A stretch of 47,484 bases of DNA from Pelargonium nanum (Eukaryota; Streptophyta; Magnoliopsida; Geraniales; Geraniaceae), in NCBI GenBank assembly GCA_036897485.1, contig JAYMTF010000172.1:1-47484 (forward strand), given 5' to 3'. The notes under the pieces were generated by a model. The model ran no database searches. It worked only from the letters and a program-made list of their open reading frames with translations, and was not told where the DNA came from. This document shows, piece after piece, positions 12,133 through 23,900 of this stretch. Both the position numbers and the translations under genes were made by a program. Position 1 is the stretch's first letter; the number at the start of each line of letters is the position of its first letter.

Positions 12133-15100
12133 ATGGGTGCATCTGATGTGTGCCAAATGGAAGATGCCATTCAAGCATTACTAGAATATTTAGTTGATCC
12201 ATCGCTGCCTGCTAAATCATCTGCGCGGGATAATCCATCAGAGTCCCAGCAGCAGTCAGTTGCACAACAGGTAACCATTCACTGAATGTATCGCCTAGTC
12301 ACAGCTTGACTTTTGCATGTTGGAAGATTCATTCCTTCCTAAATGATTCACAATGGATATTTTCCACCTTTTTTTTTATTGAGTGAAGCATACCATAGTC
12401 GCACTTACTGGGTTGGTGGTGAGTAGATGATAGACTTGAAACATTATTGTTTCAGTCTTGGAACTTTCATGTAACTAACTTTCTCCAAACAAATAATTAT
12501 GTACTATAATAAAGCATTCTCATTTTATGGCCACTTATAGCTTGTCCATGGTTCAACTCATGTCGAAGGAATTGTTTTACATTGTGGCATTGTTAGTATT
12601 ATATTGGAATTGTTGACAGGACTTCTGTATAGCGATAACCATCATATTTCAAAAGTAACTATGCATCTATAGATGTACAATATCACATAATTTGAGTGTC
12701 ATGATAAGTGTGATACACGCAAAAAGTATATTTGTGATGATAGTACTACACCTTTTAAAGTTGAAAAGGTGAATGTTGTTCTTTTGTAAATTACAATGTT
12801 TGTTATTGCTGAAAGTCACTCCTTGGTTAGAAGAAACTGCTGTTGACTTATTTTATTGTATTATAAGTTTTGATGTTCATTGCTGTAACAAATTTATGAT
12901 GCATAAATCTGTACTATTGTGTTGTACTTTTATAGGACTTATTCTTAATGCCGTGTTTGTGTTGTGTTGGATTCCATTCTATATATCATATCCATGCATC
13001 TTAGTTTGCAGACTTTGAACTGACTTTTTGTTGTTAGATTTCTTGGAGTCAGTATCAAAGACAATATGCAATTCAAATGCGGATTATTTGACATAATCAT
13101 GTGTCCCACAAAGAGTGTCTGGGTTTCCAGTTTGATATGTGTCAAAATACATTTATACTATTAGAAAGTCAAAGCATCTACCTTTTTTTTAGAGGTAGAG
13201 AATTAGAGATGTTCTGGTTGGGTTTACAAAATTACAATGTTGTAAGAAACTAAATGCTCTCCAATAGCTTGGCAAATTAGTTGACTAATCACTTGTCAGG
13301 TGTTTAAGAATAATCAGTATCACTTAAATGCAGAAATACATAACTCTATACTTGCATATATTTCTGAAATTGCTTCTATCTCACTTCTGTTTTTTTTTAA
13401 TATGATTTGCTCTAGGTTCATGCTGTTTTGCTTCTATACAACTACTATCACAGGAAACAACATCCTCATTTGAAATATTGTGATTTTGAGTGGTTTTGCA
13501 AGTTAGCTGTCGTTAACAGACCAGCTTTATTGGCATATCTGAACCTCATGCCTATATCTGATGATACCAAATTAGATGACCCGGTAAAACAGCATTCGGT
13601 AACAGAGAAAAGAATCATGGATGCATGCGATATATCAACAAGTTTATATGCATTAAAAGGTGTTCCATGTACAGACTGGCCAATTTCCAAAGTCACAGTT
13701 TTACTAATTGACTCCTTAAGGGAGAACTGTTTGCTGCAATTCAGTTCCATAACCAAGGGGGTTTGGTCTGTGATTGAGAAAGATTTGGATGCTGCTAATC
13801 ACAGTTCAGAAGGTATGAAGTCGGCAAAACAATTGAACAAAAGGAAAAATATCCTTAAAAAATCTTCTACAGATGAGCTGAGTTTCGATGAAGCTGACTT
13901 TCAGCAACTTGCATTTTCAGCTGTTGAGGAAGCAACAAGTAAGTTGAACATTAGCTAGATAGACTAACAAACAACTATTATATGGTGATAGAAATCTAAT
14001 TGTCAATCATATATTACATTGATTATTTTTCCGTTCTGCCATAACCATGTTTTTCTTCATTCCTAGTCAATATTTTATTTGCTTATTTTGCTGTAAAATC
14101 ACATATGGGTGTGGACAGAATGTCTGGATATTACCTCATTTAATGTTGCAAATGAGAAAAGTATTAGACAAATTCTCTCTCTCTCTCTGCATTTCAGTTG
14201 ATATATAATTACATTTTCCCTGTCATAGTATTAAGATATTTCTTCATGCTGTTAACATGATGTATAACAGCTGGTTCAGCTGTAACCAGCGCAGCAAAGT
14301 CCTTTGAGTTTTTAGACCTTACTTTGCGCAATATCTATATTTAAATGCTATTATTTTATTGTTAATTTTCATGAAAGGGACTTGGGGTGCTTAAATATGT
14401 TTCTTGTATGAAACAGAAATTAGTCAGACTCATCTTATGATCTTGGAGGGCCATGTCACATATTCCTTGAGTGTAGAAAAGTCAGCCACATGCTTTTACA
14501 TAATGCAATGCACCTCATCGAAGTACGATGATATCTTTCAGGTTCCTATAAAAGATGTCATTGCCAGGTTTGATTCTAGTGGCTTGAATCCCCTTTCTTT
14601 TTTCTTTTCTTTTTATTTTATTTTATTTTTATTTTTTTGTGGGTGTGTGTGGGGGGTAGCTGTTTAAGGCTTTAAGCGTTTGTGTTAGATTGACTTTTTG
14701 GGTAGCAGTTGAATGCTGTCTTTTGACCTGTTAAGTCAATTTTCTTTCTTCGGAATAATACCTTCATTCTAATGTCAACCATAATATACTCTACTTAATT
14801 AAGCATAGAATCTTGGAATATATTGTGATTCCATTTTCTTTTGCTTGATCTTGAAGTTATTGCAAACAGTTTTAATGATGATGTTTTTTTACTTGATTGC
14901 ATTGCTTCGTCTCCTGAAACATCTTACTTTTGCTATTTGAGCAGCTTGCAGGGACCTTTGCTACTAAAGGATTCCTTGGTATGGACGGTTACCCCAGTTG
15001 TTGAGTACTTCCATATGCTTCCTTATGCTGGAATTCTTTCAGATTGGCAATCCGGGTATGCGTAAATATATTTTCAGCCAGTATCAACTTAAACATGTAT

Positions 15101-18100
15101 TATTTTATCCTCACTAGGTAGTTTTTATGTATTACATGTAGGTTTCATAGTTGAGCATGTAAATATATTTATAAATTTTTTTTCTATCATTCTCCTACAT
15201 AATGTTATTCTATTTTCAATACTTCATTAGAGATACTTGCTGCTTACAAGTATTTGGTTGAATCCCATCTCTTGCTGCTACTCCACCTGACATGGGTTGA
15301 GTTCTTGATATTTATATGTAAGGATATTTACAAAAAGATTGATGATATAGGAGATGTCACATTATAAGATTTTAGCTCAATAATTTGACCTTTCATTGTA
15401 TCATCTATAATTATGTACACTTTCTTTCCTTAACACATCATCTGACACATGCAATAGCAGTGAAATATATAGGCATACATTTTACAGATCCAAGTGGATG
15501 CTTGATTTTTGAGCTTTTCATACTTTGGTGTATAACTTGTGTGCCTCCCTAAGTACATAGTTATATGTTTGTTATCATAGAAGTTCAAAAAGTTGCATTG
15601 TCTGGGCATCAGAAACCAAGGTTTGGTTACAACTTAATGGGTCTCCAATAGTATACATTGATCGTTCAAATGACTGACTTTTGAAACATAATTGTTTTGT
15701 TCTGGGATCAAATAAAGATGGTCTTTCTCTTGCTATATTAAATAGTTGTAGTTGTTGATGCAAATTATCTATTGGTTTGTGATCTCTACATTAATTAATG
15801 AGCTTAATATGAAGCAAAATTAATTGTTTAAATGTTGCTGCATTCCTTATTTATGAAATGAATTTTTCCCCACAGGCTTGTGTCCTCAAATTGTTTCCAT
15901 TCAGAGGTGGGTTTGGGAAAAGTAAATATAAATGACTATAAGAGGACAGAAAAAATTCACAACATAGAAGTTCAGAAAGACACTGATGGATTTACAAGAG
16001 ACTCTGTCATGATAGCGGCTCTTGACAACAAGACAGTCTGCGCTCATGCTGATTCTCCAAAAAAGAAGGATAACCATAGTGATTGTATGAATGATTGTTT
16101 TGATGCTTTTGATGCATCTGATTGTATGGATTTGGATGCAACAACAGTTGGTGCTAACGCAAAGGTTAGATGTCTTAGCCCACTTTAGAGTTTGTGAATG
16201 TTGCGTCTCTAGTTTTGAAGTCTAGCAGCGTGATAGTAAAGCTCGAGACTCACTCACTACTTTTAAGTTAGCTTCTTGCTATACTTTTCAATTAAGATTT
16301 TTTTACCTATGATAAAGTGTGTCAGTGTCATGAGAAGTTTTGAATATAATCCAGAACCAAAATCCCCAAACCCAAATTGTGAAGTTGGAATTTGCTTGAT
16401 GAAAAAGCTCATTTGAATCTGAATCTATGAAAATATTTATATTAAGTCCCGGTCCTTGTCTCCTTGGCTGTTAAAGGTTATTTTAATACAGAAACTTCTT
16501 GGTGGATAAGGATCATTTTTGGAAAATATGTTTCAAAGGGGGCCATTTGTACCTGAAAAAGGTACCAAGTAGACATTATGTAATTCTAATGTTAGAGCAT
16601 CTTAACTACGAACTCAGCTTAATGTCACATACTAAGAGTACACTGCGTCCTTGAATTTGAACATGATCTATGATGATTAATGGTACTAATTTTGTGATCT
16701 CAAAGTCAAAATAGACGAAGAAACACTGGGCTGTGTTAAAAAAAAACACTGGGCCTGTATTTTTTGTTAATAAAGGTTCTGTATAGATCCACTTCTGACA
16801 GAACACACTTTCCTTGGCTCTTTTCTGCTTCAGTGATTTTCAGTTTTCAGTGTCAGGATGATTTGCTAGACATTTTCTTCCTGTTAGTTCAATTGTGATT
16901 GATATGAAGGCTTTTAAATGGTTATACATCATAATATAGATGTTACGAAAATTGGCTGGTGACATGGATTGGCTCCAACACATAGAAAATCATGAGAATC
17001 ACATGCATGCATTTATTCTGTTATTATATAGAAATATCAGGTCCAGGATGACAAGTTTCTTCGTACTTTGTTTAACTTAATATTTCTTCTAATTATTGTC
17101 ATCTAATGAGTCATCAATGGGGGTAGCAGGCTAGGATGGTAAATTCTGCAGTAGGGTCACCAGTTACTGAAAGCAGAGGCGAGAAGGTTGCTGTTGGTTA
17201 CAAGATCTGCCACATTAACTCGTCTAGTCAAGTTGGGACGCCTAAAGTTGACTCTGCTCCTGTCAGTCATCAGTCAAATCCTAAAGATCCGGACAAACAA
17301 CAAACTATTCAAGTTTCGAAAGAAAACATATTGTCCCAAACTGCTTTGAAGGTCCTTCTTAGAAGAAGGGATACGCTGGTATCACTATCTTCCTTTAGCT
17401 AGTCTGATTAACAGTTAAGACGATATAGTTATTTTGCACATCCACACACAAGCACTGGAGAATAGGTTGGGTTTTGAACGAGAATTGAGTCAGTTACTGT
17501 TTAAAAGGCTGCGGTTGACCTTATTAACATGCCGTAGTAAGAATTAAGGTAGTGTTTGGATTTTTATTTTTGGAGTGAGAATGAGAATCAAGCATGGGAA
17601 TCCAAACGTGATGAGTGAGTATTTCATTCTCATTCCCTTTCTCAATTTCCCTTTCTTGAACAAAAACTCTAATCCAAATGCTACCTAAAAAACTTACTAA
17701 TTGGACTGCCACAAATAGTGACATGCTGATGTAGATTGGTAAGTTTTAAAAGACATGGCTTTTCATAAAAAAACTGTCTTCAGACCATGAGTGAAGTATA
17801 AATTAGTAGTTTGTCACACCTGTGTAGACTAGTGTGTAAACTAGAATTGATTATTGCTGCACCTGGATTGAGATCAGATGAAATTCCAAGGGAAAATGGT
17901 CTTTTAATTACCTATTTTATAGATTGATATCATTAAGTACTAAGACAAGCAGACAATAATGCAAATTGGTTGTCCTTAAAGCTCTATGCATCGGAGTCAT
18001 TATCCACAGGTTTGTTGTTAGGAGTAGTCTTAGAAATTTATTAGAGGTAAATGGTAATGGTGTATATTATGCTCAGTTTTAGATAAGTATAGTAAAATAA

Positions 18101-20453
18101 AAGATGTTTCAGAAACCTCTTGTTGGTGGCTGAAATTCAGGTTACGAACTAAGTTCAAGTACTTGGAATAGTGTCTTATATTGCAAAACTAAAAATAAAA
18201 CTCAATATCAAACTGCCTAATGGCCTGGGAAAAAATAGAGTAAAACTACCAGCTTAGTGTGCAATTTGTTCTCTGGGTCAACAGTTTGACCACAAGTCAA
18301 TGTGGAGATGAAATTGGACTTCCAAATCTGGTTACTTGTATCTACTACCCGGATAGGTGTTAGATTGGTCAACATTCCAGCCAATTGAACTGGCTTGTCT
18401 GGGTTTTTAATACTGGATTAATTATTCTCAATTTTTTTCTCTTAATTAAGTGTAAGGTATTAGCCCACCGTATAGTCTTTTACTTTAAAAATGTGAAACA
18501 TCATCTTTTGCCTTCTCGGATGCGTAGCATTTCTTAATACAAAACATAGCTTCTCTACTGGCTATGAAATTCTGAGAAGATTTACTTAGTGTTACTTTTG
18601 TATATATTTACAGAGTCTTGAACTCCGCAGCATAGAAGATGAAATTGCCCAGTGTGATAGAAATATCCAGAGGATTTTGAATGGTATGATTTGTCTCAGT
18701 GATAAATTATCTTGCTTTATGCCCTCCTTGTTAGATTGTCATTTCTGCGGTTGGATTTTGATTTTTAACCTTAAGATGCTACGCAGGGCACAGTTTCAAC
18801 ACTCTAGAAGCTGGCTCAATTTGTTTATTGCTCCTTTATCTTGCTTTATGCCCCTGTTTTCTAGCCATTCAATGGGTTGCATTTGCCCAAGCATATAATC
18901 CCATTCACCTGTCAGATAATGAGCAAGTGAATCTTTTGATGTGTAACAGGTTCAGAAGATGATTTTGCTCTGAAAATAGAATCCATCATAGAAGGTTGTA
19001 CTGGCGGATGCTTAAGAAATGGTATCCAAGAAAGGACATATGAACATAATGAAGGCTTACCCCACTCTATCAAGAGGAAGAGATTATCAGAGGCTGTTCT
19101 CAGCATGCAGAATCCATGTCTGGCTAGTAAGGCAAGTTTCACCATTAATTTGTTTAGGCCACACTGATTAAAAATAATTTGACCAGTTTTAAGGCAGGTT
19201 ATGGTGGAGATATAGACATTCTTTACTCTGATCCAAGCGAGATGGTTTTTGTTTTCCAAAAAAAAAATAATAATAAATAAAATTGATATGATATCTAATT
19301 AGGAGCTCTAAAGTTTTATATCAGAGAAAGTTCTCTCAGTGTTGTCTGGAAATAAAATGATACATCAGTGTCTATTGTGATCAAGTAATATAGGTTATGT
19401 TTACAGTTAATACTAATAATGGAAAGTTCTGAATCCGTCTATGATCATTGAGGTTTATCAATTTGATGCTCTTCTTGAGATCACACTGACAATTTATAGA
19501 GAAGTTGCAAAAGGAATTCCTTGACTAGATCTTTATTTTCTCATTTACCATTAACATTTTTGTTTACTTCTCAGGAACTGGATGGTATATGTTATGAGAA
19601 CAACTGGATATTACCAACATACCGTGTATCCTTTTCACATGGTAAGATTTTCTATTGTGCCTGGCTGGCATCTGACACAACATTTCAGTGTTATTTTTTT
19701 GTTCTTTTCCAGATATGTACTCCTCCCAGTACTATCATATACTACAAGGTTCAAAAAGGCACTAGATTTCTATCGTATGTGTAAACCGAGATAATTAAGA
19801 GAAATTAGGTCACAATTGCATGTTTTGACTTCCAACTTGCAAGATCCTATCATGTCACTGTTGAGAAGGGTTTCATCTACAGTTTTTTTTTTTTAGTTTT
19901 ACTTCATAAAATATAGGTAACTGATTAAATTAGGCCTTGGGCCATGGGCATTTGTTGACTTGTGGACATTGGGATCTAGTACTTTGTCATGTCATGCTAT
20001 AGATAGGAAACTGAATTGTGAATTAGTTTTAAGTGCAATATACGTAGATCTGTACACTATGGACCGTGTTTCGTTACAAAGTACTGGTTTTGCTTATGTC
20101 CTACCCAGCCCTAGCCCCTAAAACTAAAAGGGGTTTGATAATACCATGCCTAAATCGTGCGCACTTTATTTATTTACTCATTGCAATTATTTTGTACCAA
20201 TTCTTCTATAATAATATACCTTTTATGAAGCTGAGCCTGATATTTGAACACTATATGTATCTGTTTGGAATTGAACTAATGCAAGTAAAATTTTATTCTC
20301 AAAGGTGGATTTCAGGCTAAAGTAAGTGTAAAAGGGATCGACTTTGAGTGTTCAAGTGAAGGTTGCCTGCGTTCCAGTACTCGTGAAGCTCGAGAATCAG
20401 CTGCTGCAGAGATGTTGGTCAAATTGCGAAGCATGGCTACTACATCTATCTGA
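12133..20453 (+). CDS. Uncharacterised plant protein with coiled coil and C-terminal dsRNA-binding-like domain
   Basis: Function not recognised. Ten coding exons: 12133-12270, 13416-13938, 14417-14567, 14945-15055, 15876-16164, 17130-17378, 18614-18683, 18950-19131, 19575-19641, 20305-20453, giving 642 residues with all phases closed. The intron after 19131 has a GC donor (AAG|GCAAGT); using the nearby GT instead would destroy the conserved C-terminus. Residues ~46-95 form a helical conserved-looking block (VHAVLLLYNYYHRKQHPHL). Residues ~330-470 are polar and probably disordered. Residues ~478-512 (LLRRRDTLSLELRSIEDEI) look like a coiled coil. Residues ~572-636 fit a dsRBD alpha-beta-beta-beta-alpha plan: ELDGICYENNWILPTYRV, three strands with FQAKVSVKG, then TREARESAAAEMLVKLRSM. 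The helix-2 basic patch is REAR instead of KKxAK and the GPxH loop is absent, so RNA binding is uncertain. Tail-to-tail with the BRAT1-like gene. Confidence 0.85.
14174..14188 (+). repeat. (TC)n microsatellite in an intron
   Basis: Fifteen-base TCTCTC run inside the intron between exons 2 and 3 of the dsRBD-like gene. No function is implied. Confidence 0.8.
17548..17685. mobile_element. Tourist-like (PIF/Harbinger) MITE, 138 bp
   Basis: Terminal inverted repeats GGTAGTGTTTGGA (left) and, read from the other strand, GGTAGCATTTGGA (right), 11 of 13 identical. Each end is flanked by the trinucleotide TAA (17545-17547 and 17686-17688). A 3-bp TAA/TTA duplication and a G-rich end with TTTGG are hallmarks of PIF/Harbinger-derived Tourist MITEs. 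Subterminal GAGAATGAGAAT and ATTCTCATTCCC are also inverted. It sits in the intron after exon 6 of the dsRBD-like gene and has no coding capacity. Confidence 0.8.
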
Positions 20454-20923
20454 CCCAATACTGTCTTTAGGATTTCGTCAAGGTTCACCTGAATCACATA
20501 ATAGAAAAAGAATTTCTACAACTTTTGTATGGCTAACTCACGTGCATACTTTAGGTGATTGGTATTTGTAAAGAAGACCAAAAGTTGGTGACCATTCTCA
20601 ACATAGAAAGATGGCTCGCTGATACAAAACAGACTTGAATTTTCCTGGCTGGATTTAAATCAATTCTATTGTTGGATAATTAGTTTATCAGCATGGCCCA
20701 GAGAAGCCAAAACCTACAACAATTCGTACTACAGAAAAAAAAATCCATATTCACTTTCAAACAAGGCAAAGACTAATTTAGGAAGGAACATTTGTGTGTG
20801 AGATGTTTCTTTAGCTCAATAATTTTGCATAAATAAAAAGAAAGGAAAATCCCGACTTTACATCAACTGATCACTAACTTTTTTTTTTTTTTTTTACTTT
20901 TAAGGGGAAAAGGGTGTTGGGGA
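20454..20923. other. Tail-to-tail 3' region of the dsRBD-like gene and the BRAT1-like gene
   Basis: 470 bases between two converging stop codons, with an A-rich plus-strand half and a T16 run near 20880. The 3'UTRs probably fill or overlap this gap. No ORF or RNA gene was seen. Confidence 0.6.
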
Positions 20924-23900
20924 TTAGAAATTTGCTTTATCCTCCGCAAATTTCAACAAAAACCTCAAAATTGAAGGCTTGGGGCCGTCTCCAACTCCAT
21001 CCCCGCTGTCCTTGGTTTCAAACACTCCCTTCATTACGCGGGTATATAGTCGCTCAAGCTGTGGAATTCCATAGTCTTCAGTGTGCTCTACAAAAAGTTG
21101 CTTGATGGACTCTACTTGGCTTGAAATTTCACCATCTGACATGATGATGTCTTCAGTTCTGCTCTCATCCATACAACCAGAAGCAACTTCTGAAGTCTCA
21201 GGTTGATTTACATTGGCACAAGAGCTTTCTGGCCTTACAGGATCTATGTCAATTGTCTCTGGTTCTTGAGATGACTTTGATGGTGCTGCATCTTGATGCC
21301 GGGACTTGTCATCAGCTGTGGAAGCTTGTAACGGTTAGAAAAATGGTTACTATATAAACTAAATACCTTCAAAACCTCTTCCATAAAAATAGAAGCACAA
21401 GCAAATTGTGTTTTGACAGCTACTACCATAACTGATAGTTCAGATGGCTAACTTAATTCGGTCAAGGTGATCCATGTTAACGAGTTTCAAAGGTAAACAG
21501 ATATTTATGTTCTGTTAGAGTAGTTCAAAATCAAGTAGCGACTATGGTCAGTGCAGTGAAGCACGAGCATCTCTGCCGATTGCACGACAATTACCATTAA
21601 AATTTTGGACCTTAATGATCTTACGGTGTGTTGGGGAAGTTGGCAGCCAAAAGATTCAAGCTGCTTTGGAGGGAGGAACAGCTAAAATCATATAGAGCAT
21701 GACCTCCCTTTGGTTTGAAACTGCTACAGATATTACAAACATCAGAGGCGCATGTGAGTGATATCCATACTAATTAGGCTGTGACATGATTGATAGTGAG
21801 CCATGTGGAAAGAGAAGTCGCTACTTGCCGGGGACTAAGACCCAATACAAGAGAGTTTGGTCACACCATCACAAACTCAGGTTCAAACAAGCACACCAGA
21901 ACAAGAGGACTCAATAAAACGTCAAAATAAAGTATTAGGAGGCTTAAAAAAAACTTTTGACAGCCAGCATTGATGTTTAGCTGAATAATTCACATACCCA
22001 CATAAATGACATAATATATAGCTTACCTGCATGTGTAGTAGCATCAGAACTCTTCTTCGGCCGTTTTAGTGCATCATAACTTTGATCTAGATTAACCTCT
22101 GGCTGGACATTACGAAGTCTAGCACTTGCTCTTGTAAGAGTTCCCATCTGCACAACAGGATTTGATGGGAAAATAGATCCACCTAAATCGTCAGGCATAT
22201 GCACAGGACCCCCTTGAGCAGCAATCTTATCACAGAACGTGACCAGTGCAGGGTCCATCTGGGATAACATTCCATGCACCTGGAGACAAATAAAAGAGGA
22301 TATGAATCCAATAAAAAAAAAGCTTTGAGTACTAGCTAAAATCCCTGGAGTGTAAATGAATAAAGTAACATACCGCATCCCGAAGCTCATAAGCTCTACT
22401 AACAATCCTAGCACCATTGTAATCATCTCCATTATAAGCCTAAATTGTGGACAACAGAATACAGTCAACATTGTAGTATTAGAACAATACATTATAAGCT
22501 TGGTTAGACTTCAGATAAAAAAAAAAAGCTTGGTTAGACCAGAGCATTTGCATAAATATGCACAGTAAAAACTCTCCTAAAAGTGTCATAACTCATAAGC
22601 ATTTGAGCAGTAAGTTTTGAACTATTTTACACAAGTTAAGGACACAGTCTGCAGTATTATCACCATCAGTTCAAGAAGATAACGTGTGACATCAATTGTT
22701 TTTCACAACTAGCGATCTCTTGCTGCAACCTACCAGAAACTAGGTCAAATTCCACTTATATTATGGCTTGGGTAGCTCCTAGTACAGGTTAGGCCAATCA
22801 TGTATGGTAGCTTTGCACTACAAGTTTAAGGAGACGGGCCCAAGACCACTCTTCTCTACAAAGTATATATATTCACGTAAATATGATCGAATTTGGCATT
22901 ACAATAACCAAAAACAAAAAGTAAACCAATATAGTGGTCATCTTTTAGAACCAAATATGTTCACGGTGTGAGTTTGAGGTACCCTGTGATAGCCATATGC
23001 ACAATTTATTTTTTGGGATTCTAAATTTCATGCTCGAACATTATCCAAGGAAATCTAATTTGCAACCTTACGAAATTTGGAAAGAAAAGTTAACCATAAA
23101 ATGCATAGTCAGAAGACGTGCCTTTGCATTGCTGACAATAAGATCTACATCTTGTACAAATACCGAACATGTAATATACTGCCCGGAGTCAACACGCTGT
23201 AGCAGAGTAGCTACATCCATAGGGTTCTGAATAATTGAGCGGTAATTTGGAGCATCTTCATCCGTGACTGGATAATGGAAGGCAGTAAAACGTTTATCAT
23301 ATAAAATCCTGCAATACAGGGAAAATACTAAATGAAGTGGGGGTAGAAAAATGGCTTGTAGTTATTCATCAAATTCCAGGCTAAATGGCTTCAGTTTATA
23401 TTAGGGAAAAATACAGCTTACTACTTTTTGATTTGCATAATAGTTACACCTCCATATATATGTTTTCACCCCGTATGTAAATCATTAATTTTAATGGAGA
23501 AATTCATTATTTTTTATTACATGCTTTGCACTTGGCATTCTTTGTTATCATAAGTATCATACTTGAATCCAAAATATTAGAGAGAAATCAAAAAGATGAA
23601 GTAAAATGAGAATTAAATTAGGAATTTTGTTAGATTGTAAGGGTATTTTGGGAATTTAAGAGTAAGAGAATGTCACGTGCAAAGTCCATAATGAGATATA
23701 ATGAATATCTTCATTAAAGTTGAAGATTTACAGATGGAGAGAAAACATATGGAGTGTAAATGTTAAGGAAAATAAAAAGTGTAGTCATGTGTTTTGAGAC
23801 ATCATAATTGGGTAGTAATCCGTAATTATCCTTTAGATTACAAATGAATCAAAGCTTGCCCGAATCACTCACTAGTCACTAAATCTTTAAAATACCCTAG

